This document shows positions 10,709 to 22,694 of a DNA stretch of 64,000 nt, piece after piece. The first letter of the stretch is position 1, and each line of letters begins with the position of its first letter. Position numbers and translations under genes: made by a program. The notes below the pieces were generated by a model. That model was not told where the DNA came from, searched no databases, and was given only the letters and a program-made list of their open reading frames with translations. Source of the stretch: Gamarada debralockiae (taxonomy: Eukaryota; Ascomycota; Leotiomycetes; Helotiales; Hyphodiscaceae); contig NXFV01000139.1 of assembly GCA_002803225.1 (NCBI GenBank), positions 1 to 64,000 of the forward strand, read 5' to 3'.

Positions 10709-11709
10709 ATGGTGCAGACACGTGCGCAGAAGGCGTCTGGACCACGCGGACGGCCATCAGAACGCAGGGATGGCTTACAAAACTATGACTCTACTGCGAA
10801 GGAAGTGTCGGCAGCCACCAAAGGTTATGAAAATATGAACTCTGCAAAGAAGCGACAGCAAGAAGACAAGAAAGGAGAGGGACGTGCTAAGAAGATTAAG
10901 GGCGTAGATCAGGGGGAGAGTTCAGCTTCTTTGGGCCAGGGAAGAAAAGCAACAGACCCTCCAAAAGACTCCGCTACCAAAGCCAGGAGCTTGATTTCGG
11001 CCTATGGATTCCTTCCTTTGCCAGAGCTCGACTACTACGATTCGACGGCGTCGCAATCTCAGAGACTCTTAGCTTTACTTATAAACGGAATGCTTAGCTC
11101 TACACGCATCTCCCATCACATTGCGAACAAGACTGTCAAATTCCTTATCGAGGCCAAATATCACCATATCGAGGCTCTTGAAGCGAGCACATGGGAGGAG
11201 AGGACTCAAATTCTAACCAAGGGCGGCTATACGCATTACCGGGAAAAGACAGCAACTGCGTTGGGAGAGATGGCAAGCCTTCTAAGACGGAAGTATGGTA
11301 AGTACTTCTAGTATTCTTCGCCATCCCTCCATTGCTTTGAGATACTTGTGCAAGTTTCGATAAAAATGAACGAGATATTGACGTTTCCTAATTCACAGAT
11401 GGGGATTTGAACAACCTGCTTAAACAAGCTGATTCCTCACCATCGAGGATTCGCGATCTTCTTAAGGAATTCAAAGGGCTTGGAGATGTAGGGGTTGACA
11501 TCTTCTTCGGCACCGCTCAAGATATTTGGTTGTGCCTTACCCCGTTCATTGGTTCTAGGAATCTGCAGACCGCAAGGAAGATTGGATTGAGCCCTGATGA
11601 GGATTCATTATGGCTGGATGTCGGCAAGGACGCGACTGAAATGTGTAAGCTTTATTCAGCCCTCACTATAGTGAGATTGGAGAAGAGGGACCATGAATTC
11701 ATGTATTAA
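10709..11709 (+). CDS. nuclear-type protein with helix-hairpin-helix-like C-terminus
   Basis: Two exons, 10709-11297 and 11399-11709, joined across a 101-nt intron (GTAAGT...TTCACAG); the join restores one frame and gives 299 residues. The first ~90 residues are basic and low-complexity (MVQTRAQKASG, then KKRQQEDKK and RAKKIK blocks), as in a nuclear localisation or DNA-contact tail. The C-terminus, residues 221-233 (FKGLGDVGVDIFF) followed by a Trp and a Pro-Phe-Ile-x-x-Arg block, resembles the helix-hairpin-helix of the HhH-GPD DNA glycosylase fold. The Lys/Asp catalytic layout of true glycosylases is not clear, so I infer DNA binding, not base excision. Similar proteins are seen as hypothetical proteins in fungi. 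Confidence 0.7.
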
Positions 11710-12244
11710 GATACTGTGGGTTTCTTGGGCCTCATGGCGGATGTAGCGTAGGAGAGATAACATCGCTTGACTTTTGGATTATTGAAAAGCACCTCAAATG
11801 AAAAATGTTGATCCATTATATCTATGGAGAAAGCTGTAGAGGTAAGACTCACTTAATATATATTTTACTCATGCATACATTAAGTATTTCTAATACGGCT
11901 AGTATAGGTCACCAAGGATTCGTAACTCACTACATGAGGGACTGTCTCCTGCGAGTAAACTGGCCGAAGTTCCACGACACTGATCTGTATGAACTATTCG
12001 CCTTTGGATTGTAGATCTCAATATTTATGAAATTTGATTGTTTTCATGTTAAGATCGGCAAAGTGACGTAAACTCGCGCATCTTTGCCCGCAACTATCTT
12101 GCATATCTGCAACAGGGGGAACTCGTGTAACATTGCGACAACAACCTTATTGCGTCAGTTCGTAATGGAGATTCCTAGAATTTGATATAATTCCCACCTT
12201 TTTACTGAAAATACGATACTAGGAGAAAAGACTGCTCTGGCAGG
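11710..12244. other. intergenic, nothing recognised
   Basis: One short ORF (11805-12014) has no family signature and begins within the probable 3' region of the preceding gene. The stretch ends at the solo LTR and includes its left target duplication, GCAGG at 12240-12244. Confidence 0.3.
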
Positions 12245-12470
12245 TGTTGATAGGTCTAGAAGGTCTAGGAAGTACGGTGATATCTGGGGAAGACCGAATA
12301 GCTGGAGAAGGCCGAAGAGCTGGGGAAGGCCGAGGACCTGAAGTCAAGTTGTAGATATATGCGAAGGGTTGAACTCTGGAAGAAGGGGTAGAGATTTGGA
12401 ATTGAAGCTTACGAAGCCTATTTTGGACTAGCGCTATATGCACCTCAGTATCAGGGTACTCATAACAACA
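12245..12470. mobile_element. solo LTR, 226 bp, with GCAGG target duplication
   Basis: The element begins TGTTGATAGG and ends CATAACAACA, so it has TG...CA ends and the short inverted termini TGTTG/CAACA. It is flanked on both sides by GCAGG (12240-12244 and 12471-12475), a perfect 5-base target-site duplication. The same sequence, diverged, occurs at 53582-53827 with a different duplication, and a truncated copy lies at 3136. This is the scar left when an LTR retrotransposon recombines between its LTRs. The internal part of the element is not in the window, so Copia or Gypsy type cannot be told. Confidence 0.92.
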
Positions 12471-12475
12471 GCAGG

Positions 12476-14204
12476 AACACTTTAAGGGGAGCCCTAGCAA
12501 ACTTGGCTAGGAAACTGTAGCTGGGGCGCACTGGACGCCAAAAATGGGAGCCGAATTATGGTTGGCGGGTTGTAGGACGTGCTAAGGATGGTCAGGCTCT
12601 TGCTGACCCTCGGCTGATGTTAAAGCGGCCGCTGCTCACGTCCAGAGACTAAAACGGAACCAGCGAAGATAAGATTAGAGTCTGACTTTCGTGGCAGTCT
12701 AAGCCAGAACTCGAATTACCACTCTCAGCGGCTTTGTTTTCATGGACTTAGCTGAGAGCCCTCATCCTCATCCAGCTTCCGCATCGTCCTTCTCATCCTC
12801 CTCATCGAAGGACTCTTCATAATCGTCCTCATAGTCTTCACTATCATCCTCACTGTAGTACTCCAGTGAGTCCTCGTAGTGTTCCTCATCCCTCATTCTC
12901 CTCGTTTTTACTTTCATCCCCGTCACTGGCCTTGGATCTACCGCCTTCGAGGTTTTATAGTGGCGCGATATGGATATTGTTTGCTAGCTTAGGGCATGGC
13001 TGATTGGAATGATACATGGGCATTTTGAGTTTGGTGTCAAGTGATTCTGGTTGGAAGATTAGAGCGATGGACCAATGTGAGAATACAAGTGCATATTCTC
13101 GCATCCCCTCACTGCGACATCAAGTAAATGCCGCTTCCCTTTGCTCTGATATTGTGAAGTGAACCCTACTTCAGACTACGACAACTTCATCTCAACTAAG
13201 CGCAGAATTCAGTGAATGCTGTCAACACGGCCCTAAAGTAAGAAGTTTCCTTCTCTTCCAAATCTCTCTGAACCCCTTGCTTCAGACCACAATTCTTTTC
13301 TCCCATATTTACAGACACGAACCTTCTCCAAACACAATGCAAAACAACTCTCCTCTATGCCTAACAGCAACATCATTCGTCCGACTACCACCCTTGGATC
13401 GACAACTCCCTCTGTAGCATTCAACCTCAATAATACCTCCCCTTTTGAGTCAGCTACCTAAACAACCAATCCGATGAGCTATCAGTCCTCCGCACACACG
13501 ACCTACCCTTCCACCAACCGCTCCTCTTACTCCAAATACAGCTCATCATAGAAGAGCCAAATCTTCAAGTATCGATACTCCCTGCCCAAGGTCAAGAAGC
13601 ACCGAAATTGCATCAAGAACACCCATATCCAAATTAAATCCAAGACTGAGTTGTTCACAAGAAGTCTTCGATTCACAAGTAAACCTTGAGTCACAGAGTT
13701 CAGCAAGAACGATACTTCACCAGTCACCATGCAACAGAAGGCACTTTCAAGACTACGAGTATTTATCGATATCCAAAAGCAGGCCGCCGAAGTTTCAGAC
13801 TCCTTCATCAAAAGAAAACTAGGTGGACTGATAAGGGCTTTGAGTGGCGTTTGGGAGTACTTGATCTTGCGTGGTCTTAACAACTTTTATGTTAATTTTC
13901 TTCATTAAGATACCTCTACTTAAGGTCGACTTATTAATAACACCTTAGAACATCGACGACTCTTCTCAACCTCTTCACACATAGTCCGTGGATTCATAAG
14001 ACCTCACATCTCGGAGTACCTACCTGATAGACACCACTGCGAATTCACATTTTATCACATCAACTTCACCTCACATCCTTATCCAACATCTCTTCAAACA
14101 TCTTCCCACGTTCATATCACCCCTAATACTATCGCGCCAACTCTTCAAGCAACATCTCACGTCAACATATCATCACATTGCTTCACATATTTACCACTGC
14201 TAAC
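12476..14204. other. intergenic; one acidic ORF fragment
   Basis: Minus strand 12768-12917 has a 49-codon ORF very rich in Asp, Glu, Tyr and Ser (YYSEDDSEDYEDDYEES), preceded by a short basic stretch. It looks like an acidic protein tail or a fragment and has no visible 5' exon. Pyrimidine-rich sequence around 13900-14190 could be the leader of the ORF at 14205. Nothing else is supported. Confidence 0.3.
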
Positions 14205-14534
14205 ATGAAACTCGACGCGCTTCCTCGGCTCAGCTTTATCACCTTTCCCCAAGTATCTTTATTTATTATCACTGTCTTTGGCTCTGCCGTCACAAACCCT
14301 ACAGCCACCGACATCAGTACACCTTTACGCACACTCCTGGTCCCCCGTCAGGACGCTCTTCAGCACGACCCACCAACAGATCTGTTTACTGGAGGACCTG
14401 TACAAGTATGTGCCGGCTACGTTGCGGGGTGCTGCTCCTGGTACGTGTGCACTGGGTACCGTGTGGGTTGGTGTATTGGCTATGGGTGGGTTTTGCTGGG
14501 CTTATTTGACAGAAAGTCGGTTGCGGGCGAATAA
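14205..14534 (+). CDS. possible small secreted protein
   Basis: 109-codon ORF. Residues 1-27 form a basic start followed by a hydrophobic stretch (FPQVSLFIITVFGSAV), consistent with a signal peptide or membrane anchor. The C-terminal part has five Cys in a Gly/Tyr/Trp-rich segment. A GTATGT at 14406 and a CAG at 14510-14512 could instead bound a 107-nt intron, giving a shorter protein of 84 residues. No family recognised. It could be an effector-type secreted protein, but that is inference from size and signal only. Confidence 0.3.
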   Translation: MKLDALPRLSFITFPQVSLFIITVFGSAVTNPTATDISTPLRTLLVPRQDALQHDPPTDLFTGGPVQVCAGYVAGCCSWYVCTGYRVGWCIGYGWVLLGLFDRKSVAGE

Positions 14535-15583
14535 TTCGTGGACAGATGACGGGTAGGAATTCATAGACGGTCGAATTGTTTGGGAGATTGGCGATGGTTC
14601 AGGGGTTGGGATGGGATACGCGGCAGGGCATACATGGATGGGTGCATGATTTAAGCGTGATTTTTCATGGGCTGTGGTTCATGGATAGAACAATGTCTCC
14701 CTAGACATCAAAAATTCAATCTTTGATTTTAATCCGTATTTTAGTTTCCGTGGCTGCGGGACGGTGGTCAAGGATTGTTCCCGTGCCTCACTGAACTGAA
14801 CGGAGCAGTTGGGATGGCCTAGACTACAGCCTGGAGTGTACCCATTCGTATGTCAAAGCCTCAATCTATAATATGCATTGAAATGATATAAGAGAAAGAT
14901 AATATCACGGCTCTTTTCCACAAATTATCCAACTAAATGTTTGCTCCTGAAGTTTCAACCGGTGCCAGTAATCTGGGTGAGATGTGAAGAAGAAGCCGAG
15001 TCCCACTTCAATATCAACGACATGACTCGGCACCATGCTTCCTAAGACTCAAACTTACAATAGATTCAGAGCAGACTTATGCCCTGAGCTCGCCGCATCA
15101 TGCCATATTTGAGAGCATGGTCATTCCTTGCCATCACCTGAACTGGACAAGCCCCTCTCTCAAACTTGTGACAGAACGTGAACCATTGAAGGACATGGAG
15201 AATGGAGGGAACAATTTCATACACATGTTCTTTGCGTAGGAATTATTCCAGGTTGAATTGTTGATAAGATGTGAGAAATCTAATTTCCGGGCAAACTCCT
15301 GCAGCGCAAAATCGAGAACTCAACGGCCGCACCATGGTAGGAAAATCCCGCCCAATTTGCAAGATCCAAACTCCAAAATACGTAACTAGATGTTCAAGTA
15401 ACTCTTTGAATAAACTTATAGGGACGGGGCATAGAAAAAGGACAAGTGCCAGCACTCAGAGCCCTCCTCTCCAAATTCCAAGCTCCAAACTCCGAGCTCC
15501 CAAAGCTGACTAGGACGACACCCGTCCGATGATCAAACTTATAAGCTTCCGTTCTCTAGCCCCCTAAAAAATATATTGGAAGC
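14535..15583. other. intergenic, nothing recognised
   Basis: Short overlapping ORFs on both strands at 15243-15513 show no family signature. No repeat structure was seen. Confidence 0.3.
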
Positions 15584-15787
15584 TTAGAGCGAATCATAAG
15601 TCTTGAGCAAATCGAACTCATCGTCCTCCTCTCTTTCACCGAGGCAAGATCGACGATAACAACGGCGGATTCGGGCCACTGTTGAATGGTAGAACCACGC
15701 GGTTTGCCACACAGCAAGGTAGTAAGTATCAGCGGTGCGGGCGGTATATGACTTGATTGCGCATTTGAGCTTGAGTTTTGAAGGCAT
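15584..15787 (-). CDS. small hypothetical protein
   Basis: 67-codon ORF starting MPSKLKLKCAIK, with a central Tyr/Trp-rich stretch (YYLAVWQTAWFYHS), a basic stretch (RIRRCYRR) and an acidic end. Size and composition are plausible for a real small protein, but there is no recognised family or supporting neighbour. Confidence 0.3.
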   Translation of the reverse strand: MPSKLKLKCAIKSYTARTADTYYLAVWQTAWFYHSTVARIRRCYRRSCLGEREEDDEFDLLKTYDSL

Positions 15788-17175
15788 GGTTGCGGTGATT
15801 GAAGATCTGTATTGAGATTCGCACTGAGTTGAGTCGATGGTCGTGTAGAGATGAATTCGGGGTTATATTTTTTGTGATGGAAGGGATTTGAGAGAACTGA
15901 GCTGATATGAGGCCAATATATAGGGACAAATAACCAAGGGTAGGCAATTAGGACAATGAGAGGTTGATATTAGACCCTTGACCGGGTTGATTTCTTCGCC
16001 AGAATGTCTCAACGCTGGCTCTGCATCAAACATCGTTCTTTCATGAACAATGTTGAGGTAAGACACCGCGTTCCTGCTTCTAATGCTTGGATCTTTTTCT
16101 AAGAGTGAATAGATTCGAACATTGAAGATATTGACGAATTCAATTGTTTCGATGAATTGGTGAATCACGAGTCCTTGCTGATGATACTGCTACCTCGATC
16201 ATCTCTTTCAGTGATTCAGCCTATGTATCAATCACATTCTTGTACAGTTTTAATGGTTGGACTGCCATGTCTCATATTATTTGAACGATTGATATCTTAT
16301 AAACTATCGTAGATAACGTCCATCCCTGTGTGCCGGAAAACCCTGCGTGCCGGAATGACTTCATGGTTTAGGGGTCTTAAATCTCCACTATATAAATATA
16401 TAAACTTATAATCAGTTTGCTATTATTCTTTAACTACTTTTCTACAAGGGCTCGACTTGCAGTCTGAAAAATACTATAGTGTGGCTATACTGTCAATCGA
16501 TTTGTCAAGAGCGTCAAAAGCTGCTATAGCTATTACCCCCTGCTCTATTACGATTATTAACCTGTCCCTGGAATTCGGGGCCGTAGTATAGAGTTTCTAT
16601 TGAGTTCAAATATAGCTCTAACGTTTGAAGATACAGAGCGCAAAGAAACCTGCCTGCCGGATTTATCCGGACAAAAGTAGGAGCTACCTTTCGTACACAA
16701 AAATGCCAAGCATATTAATAAGTGAGGAAGGATTTATCGCCCTTACCTAATATTATATTTACAGCTACGCTAGTTGTATTTTATTATGCATTTTTATAAA
16801 TATTGGGCGCTTCAGCCACCCTTGAGAGAAATATTATGTAAGCAGTGTTACAGGATAGATATGCCACGCACGGTAGACTTTATCAATTAAGCCGTCAACT
16901 CCAGTCCAAGTTGCAACAGCTCTGCCATCGCGACGGACAACAATCGATCCGCTGTATCATCAACCTCCTCCTTGTCCTTTATTCTATTATCAGACCTGCG
17001 ACCTTACAGACGCAGTGCCTGCCGCCACCCGCCTCCGGAAGGCAGCCTGATCTCGTTCCCTCGAATCCTCCCTGCCAATTTGGACAAGATTGCGCTCAGG
17101 GTTGTACCTACGAGTGCGAACGATGAGCTTCATACCCTAGCGTCTCTAACCAATCCACCACGAGCGGTCGACAGG
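15788..17175. other. intergenic, nothing clearly recognised
   Basis: Contains AT-rich patches near 16380-16440 and 16740-16800, and a twice-repeated GTGCCGG motif at 16330-16355 with a similar CTGCCGG near 16652. These may be the ends of a decayed transposon, but no inverted pair or target duplication could be established. The last 200 bases should include the promoter of the HET gene. Confidence 0.3.
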
Positions 17176-19222
17176 ATGCCAACCCTTTGCGAGACCTGGT
17201 ATGTTATCGCCCGCGACTTTGATGTCATTTGCACAGCACTCCGGACTGGATCAATGAAATTCAATATAGGCGTCCTTCGAAGGCAGAAATGCTCAGTCCA
17301 TAATCCAGATCGTTCTGCGATTGGCAACGAAGGCAGATTCACCCTGAAGCCCACACTTGCTGCTGCACGGAACTCTGCTCTTCGAGGTTGTAAATTTTGT
17401 AAAGTGATCGCGAGATGTCTTGAGTGCTTTACAAAGGGCGAATATGATGATTCAACGGTACATTTCGACTCGTATTATCAAGTGTCATCGTTGCTTGAGG
17501 TATGGCTGCCCGATCGAAATGAAGGTTGTAATGTTGCTTCTATCACTATCGAGCTTCATATCAAAGGTTCGTCCCACTGGTACAAGCAACAATTGTGCCT
17601 ACTAATCAACGTATCAAGACTGTCCGAACTCATTCAATCACCAAACTGGAATCTGGAAAGAAATTCCAAGATTTCCTGACAATGATGGATCCGTGAAGCA
17701 GATCGAACAGTGGATTGATACCTGTGCCAAAGAACACGTGGAGTGCGCGACTCTGTCATCGACAGCACCACTTCCCAAACGAGTCATTGATGTACTTGGC
17801 TCGAGCTCTTATCCTCTTGTCGCATTTCTGTATGAACCAAAGACCAACGAACGCGGAGCTTACGTGGCGTTGAGTCACTGTTGGGGTGACCAAAACGCAA
17901 AGCCGCTGTTAAGGACGACGCATTCTACGTTAACGAGTCGTCAAAATGGAATCGAATGGACCCATCTGTCCAAGACCTTTCGTGATGCCATCACCATCAC
18001 ACGGAAACTCCGTATTCGCTATCTTTGGATCGACTCTCTTTGCATCGTCCAAGACGACGAAGAGGAATGGGAACAAGAGGCAATGAATATGGGCTCGATC
18101 TATGAAAACGCCTATCTCGTACTCGCAGCAACGGCAGCTTGGGATGGTGACGGTGGTTGTATCTTCCCGCGTCCCACTCACGAAGTGACTGTATCTGGCC
18201 ACACCATTCTTGCTCGAGAATTCCCTAGGACAGAGCACGATGTTTTCGTTAATCAAGACCAAATCAGAATGCCACCGTTGTTTACTCGTGGTTGGGCCTA
18301 TCAAGAGCGCCTCCTTGCCACAAGAATCTTGCACTTTTGCTCCAAAGAGATGATTTGGGAATGCAAATCTGCCACTCAGTGTGAATGTGGACACTCTTTT
18401 CCGCAATTGGGGACCACCAAGGCAACTCAGTTGCGACTCATTCAAGCCGGCTCAGATCGGTATGAGGCCCTTCAGATCTGGAACAAGATCGTGGAGGCAT
18501 TTACCTGTTGCTCTCTTACCTATGATTCCGACAGACTCCCTGCGCTCTCTAGTTTAGCCGACAAGTTTGCGTCGTCGATAAAACCGGGCCGATATCTATC
18601 CGGCTTGTGGGAGGAATTTCTCATCGAGGGCCTGCAGTGGCAAGTGAAATCTTTTTCTAATCAGCAGGGGACATCTCGCCTGCCATCAGACTATTATGCA
18701 CCGTCGTGGTCATGGGCGTCCGTTGTATCTCCGATTGCTGTCTTGCCATCGTGGCATAGAGAAAGTCGAAAATATATTGGACATAGGGAAAGAGCAAAAA
18801 TAATCGGAGTCGATAACGTGCTAAGCAACCCAAAAGCTCCGTACGGATCTACAATACGGGCTGAGTTGAGAATCCATGGACTGCTGACTCCCGCAGTTTT
18901 GGATACTGCTGCATACCTTGCTAGCAGGGATCCCTACCAAGCCACCAACCGAGCCAGCTTGTGTGTCGGAGAAGAATGGCTATCTGCTACTTTTGATACG
19001 CCTGTAAGCGTCGTGGTGGGCTCTAAATCCGATTCGTACTATTTATTTTGGTTAGAATCATGGTACCACACTGCGTGGGACGGCCCGCCGTTGGAAGATT
19101 ATGACAAGGAAGTTTTCTTGGTCCTTCAGATGAACACAGGTCCGCAACGTACCTTCAAGCGGGTTGGCTTGCTGAGTGTGTTGCAATCGGACTTGAAAAA
19201 GTGGTGGCCTATTGTCAGATGA
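17176..19222 (+). CDS. HET-domain protein, intact
   Basis: Two exons, 17176-17566 and 17619-19222, across a 52-nt intron with a CTAAT branch site. The join gives 664 residues in one frame. The N-terminal exon has Cys pairs (CKFC, then CLEC). The HET domain follows, with YVALSHCWGD (from residue 212), RYLWIDSLCIVQDD (from 264), the RGWAYQERLLATR block and the late YYAPSWSWASV motif seen in long HET proteins. The function is inferred from the family: fungal non-self recognition and cell death. The start was chosen as the first in-frame ATG; the frame is open further upstream without an ATG, so an extra 5' exon is possible. No damage seen. Confidence 0.88.
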
Positions 19223-20668
19223 GATTAGCTCTGGTTGTTACTATGCGTTGGCATGTGACCGATGTGTCACATGATGAGTCACATAGTAGACTCATCTGTG
19301 ATTTCTACCTAGTATATGGTTCTGGAGCCTACAGCTGCCTACGACTGCCTATTGTTCAGATAGTTCATATAAGCTTCAATAGCTAGAGTCTTCACTCCTT
19401 AGATATCTATCAATACATGAATTTACCACACAATATCGTCTGATTCGACACCTATCCCCAAGGGCGAAGAGACGATTATCATCTTGTAGTCTTTCGTATA
19501 GAGCAGCGACACATCGCATGTGTTCTTTACGTTGTCACTCTTCGGGTGTTAAGAAGCTGACATCTGTGTGAGGTTTTCTCGCGAGAGCCCCTTTATCATT
19601 GTATGAGTGATCTTTAAAGGGATGTATGTCTCCAAGATATTCTTAATCAAAGGCACCTGTATCCATGGCACAATGCAAGCAAACTTCCCGGTGAAACAAC
19701 CCTCATGACACTTCAAGACCCAACTTCGTCTCTCAAGGCTCTTCTGGGCAAACCGTGAGGCGTGGTTTGCATCTCCAGTTAAGGATGAGAATTGCGGTAC
19801 GACACGAGGGATTGGTGGCGGTTGATGGTGATGGGAAGGAACCAGAGAGAGGCAGCCTCCTGGGGCGCACCAGGCACACAGTACCTCTAGCCACTGTTGG
19901 CCTTTATGCCTAAGGCTTCACGGATGAAATTACAGCATAAATAATATGGGGCGTGCGGGGTCGTTTTTCTCTAACCCAGTCGCTTCGACTCAAGGTACTG
20001 ATCCACATGGCAACCTTATCTGAATTTACACGCCACAGTAGTTATAAGGCTAATAACGATTGCCTATATAGTAGTAAGGCCTTAGAGTTTAGATAAAACC
20101 CTTTTATAAGTATTAAGGATAGTATAAGCTCTATAGTAGAGGTATAGTAGAGGAAGTTTATTATGCTATAAAGGAGACTCTTTACAAATCAAGTGTAAGG
20201 GCAATGATATAATTATAATTTTCTAATAGGAAGGGTTTAGGGTATCTAAGAGTAGCTATAGAATATAACTTATAAGAAAATATAGGAGATATTAAGGTAT
20301 ATATAGATTTTAAGATACTTAAAGTTAAAGTACCTATTATTTTTTCTAGTATATAGGGTTTTCTGTCACATAAGGATGGACGTTAGGTGTTAGTCTAGAG
20401 GCGCTACTCACTGAGACACGTGCATAGAGCGATGGCGTACTGTTGCCTCTAGATGCTTTGAATATTCAGAACGTACTTTGGCATACTTTCAAAGTTGCAA
20501 GACAACACCAAATTGAGTAAATACGGAGATTCAACGTGTATCGACAATGGAATCGCAAACAACCACAGTTCACGACAATTGACGTGTTCACTTGAACAAA
20601 TATCCCATCCGGAACTGCAAATTTCCGAAACTCATTGAGCAACTGCGAACCCCAAGTTACCACCAAAA
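19223..20668. other. intergenic with RIP-like AT-rich block
   Basis: About 20040-20360 is rich in TA steps with short dead frames, like the left end of the window, and is probably a RIP-degraded repeat. The rest (19230-20030) has no recognised gene. Sequence just before 20669 may be a promoter. Confidence 0.45.
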
Positions 20669-21059
20669 ATGAACGAACTCAAGAACCAGGAGAGAGTAGA
20701 GCAGCGGTTGAAGCAAGTGTCGTCCATCAAGAGACATCACTCCCGTCGAACCCGCGATCTACGACGACATCCGCAACCCTCGCAAACGCCCTCGAGACAT
20801 CTTGCCTCCAATTGACAGAGCAATTACCAACCCTCGGGTACGCGCAAGAGAGAGGGAGACGAATGCGACGCTAGAGTCGGGCGATGAGGAAGGCGAAGAT
20901 GATGAGCTGTGGGCTGAAGGAAGTGAGGAAAGTGAGGTGTTGAGGGAAACTTGGAGGGAGAGTACTGGTTGTGAGGTGTCTGGCTTGGGATCATTGGTAG
21001 GTTTGGTGGTGGCTATGACGGTCATTGGTTTGGTTGTGAGGGTCGTTGCGAGCTCGTGA
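20669..21059 (+). pseudogene. possible small protein with C-terminal membrane segment, frame uncertain
   Basis: An open frame to 21059 reads IYDDIRNPRKRPRDILPPIDR, an acidic stretch (ESGDEEGEDDELWAE) and a hydrophobic C-terminus (LVGLVVAMTVIGLVV) like a tail anchor. No ATG is available in that frame; the nearest plausible ATG (20669) is in another frame. Either a frameshift or an unrecognised short intron separates them. No family recognised; the case rests on composition only. Confidence 0.25.
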
Positions 21060-21222
21060 GGAGTTGAATGATGGCTAGGGGAGACGGTAGTATCGTGGGT
21101 TAGCTTGGAGGATTGGGAAACAGGGACCTTCGAACTTCATATCTCATGCCCTCAAAGAGTCAAAGCTATACTTGGTTCGGAAATTCCAAGAACATGAGAA
21201 TGTGTCACCCAATTGATTCCAC

Positions 21223-21942
21223 TCACTGCTCAACGTAAGGTACCTTGACACTCCCCCATTCCTTTCCCGAGATCGCCGACACAGCCTTGATATCGGGAAC
21301 CACCCACTCAGGTTGCTTCCGAGCCACAATCCCCAGCGTCTCGCGAAAATGCAACATCAGCTCATCGGCCGTGTCATCCTCATCCCAAGCACGAATCGTC
21401 AACTCCTTCAAGCTCGTAAACAGCCGTATCTCGTCCCAGCAAAACGCCCTTCTCCCATAAAGACTCTCATTGATATCAAGTACCATCCTCTGGATCTTCT
21501 CCCCATCATCAGCTCCGTGATATTCGCCGCCCAAAAACACATCCAGGAGATAATCGCTGGGCCCCTCATCTTGCCCGGCCCATCCAGAATGCCTGGGGTG
21601 GAGTTCGTCCAGCTCGACGCCAACGACACCAAAAAGCACGGTATCAATGTCGAAATTGATGTATATTTTGGGTTGGTGAAAGTAAGATCCAAATGCTGGC
21701 TGGTACGATTTTAGAGCCTCCGTTCGAGACTCGTGACAAATGTGAAGGACGAGCGGAACGGGATCTGAGCTCCTCCATCCTGAGAAGGCTGACACCGTTT
21801 TGCCGTCAAAGGTGTCGTACTTCATTTTGTATTCAACACCGACGGTCCGAGGACCTGGAATGATGAGTCCCCATATCTTGAGACGGAGCTCAGACGGTAG
21901 TTGAGGAAAGAGAGTGAAGGTCATTGTTTTGAGGCTCTCCAT
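21223..21942 (-). CDS. 2EXR-domain protein
   Basis: Single-exon ORF of 239 residues. It starts MESLKTMTFTLFPQLPSELRLKIW; the Phe-Pro-x-Leu-Pro-x-Glu-Leu-Arg-x-x-Ile-Trp motif (residues 12-24) is the hallmark of the fungal 2EXR family, whose N-terminus resembles an F-box. The body has the usual LHICHESR block. 2EXR proteins are numerous in filamentous ascomycetes and mostly uncharacterised; an adaptor role in protein degradation is sometimes proposed because of the F-box likeness. No introns or breaks seen. The upstream region (21943-22343) has no other feature and should hold the promoter. Confidence 0.85.
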   Translation of the reverse strand: MESLKTMTFTLFPQLPSELRLKIWGLIIPGPRTVGVEYKMKYDTFDGKTVSAFSGWRSSDPVPLVLHICHESRTEALKSYQPAFGSYFHQPKIYINFDIDTVLFGVVGVELDELHPRHSGWAGQDEGPSDYLLDVFLGGEYHGADDGEKIQRMVLDINESLYGRRAFCWDEIRLFTSLKELTIRAWDEDDTADELMLHFRETLGIVARKQPEWVVPDIKAVSAISGKEWGSVKVPYVEQ

Positions 21943-22343
21943 GGCGGATATTGGGCTTGTTGGATTGAAACAAAGGAAGTAAAGTTCGGTAACTTGGGGC
22001 TTTATACAGTTCTATCTCTTTGGAGCCTGATTGAGAGTTGTAGACTGGTAATAGAAGGATGGAAGGATGGAACGATTTGAAGGCAGCAGCTTTCACGAAG
22101 TGAGGCGAGTCTGTCGGGAATACTTCGGCTGCCGCGTCCTTTCAAATCGCGTCAAACAAACCCACATATGCAAAGCACAACGAACTTCATAGCGACTCAA
22201 CGAAGCTGCCTCCCATTTATGTAAGTATGTCAAGCAAGGACCTCATTGCAAGAAAATTTGTTAAAGTCTGCAGCGCGGCTCAAGTTTCGCACGCTCCTCA
22301 GGAACATCAGGGAAAGGGCTTGAAGCTTTGGTGACACGTGGGG

Positions 22344-22571
22344 ATGAACACCGATTCGAATGTCTGCGAAGCAAACCCGTCGACGCTCTCAATTGCAAAA
22401 CCCCCTCCATCGGCCGCTCAAGTTTCGACCTGGAGCGAATACAAAAAGCAACGCCGCACACGAAGACCTGTTCCTCAATCCGTTCCCGAATCTGCGAACC
22501 ACGTCTACGAAATTCTGAGCATCAACATAGCTTCTGGCTTTTTTTTATGGCGGAATTGTTACAGAAACTGA
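22344..22571 (+). CDS. weak small ORF
   Basis: 75 codons from ATG 22344 (MNTDSNVCEANPS), with a basic centre (YKKQRRTRRPVP). No family, no partner and no splice evidence linking it to the ORF at 22695. It could be chance. Confidence 0.15.
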   Translation: MNTDSNVCEANPSTLSIAKPPPSAAQVSTWSEYKKQRRTRRPVPQSVPESANHVYEILSINIASGFFLWRNCYRN

Positions 22572-22694
22572 GGCTTCGAACAGCCGTCTCCCAACCCCAG
22601 CAGCCGAACAGTCGAAGCCACAAGCCAAGATACCATTGAAATCACTCTATAGCAGGGTCGAATACGGCGACAATCTCTGAGATTAGAGGGTAAT

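Noticed and set aside
13474..13689. A 71-codon frame from ATG 13474 with a single TAG in the middle
   Set aside because: One stop in a short frame is not unusual by chance, the protein is unrecognised and there is no promoter or partner evidence.
16321..16670. Repeated GTGCCGG/CTGCCGG words as possible ends of a DNA transposon
   Set aside because: The words are in the same orientation and no inverted pair or target duplication was found.
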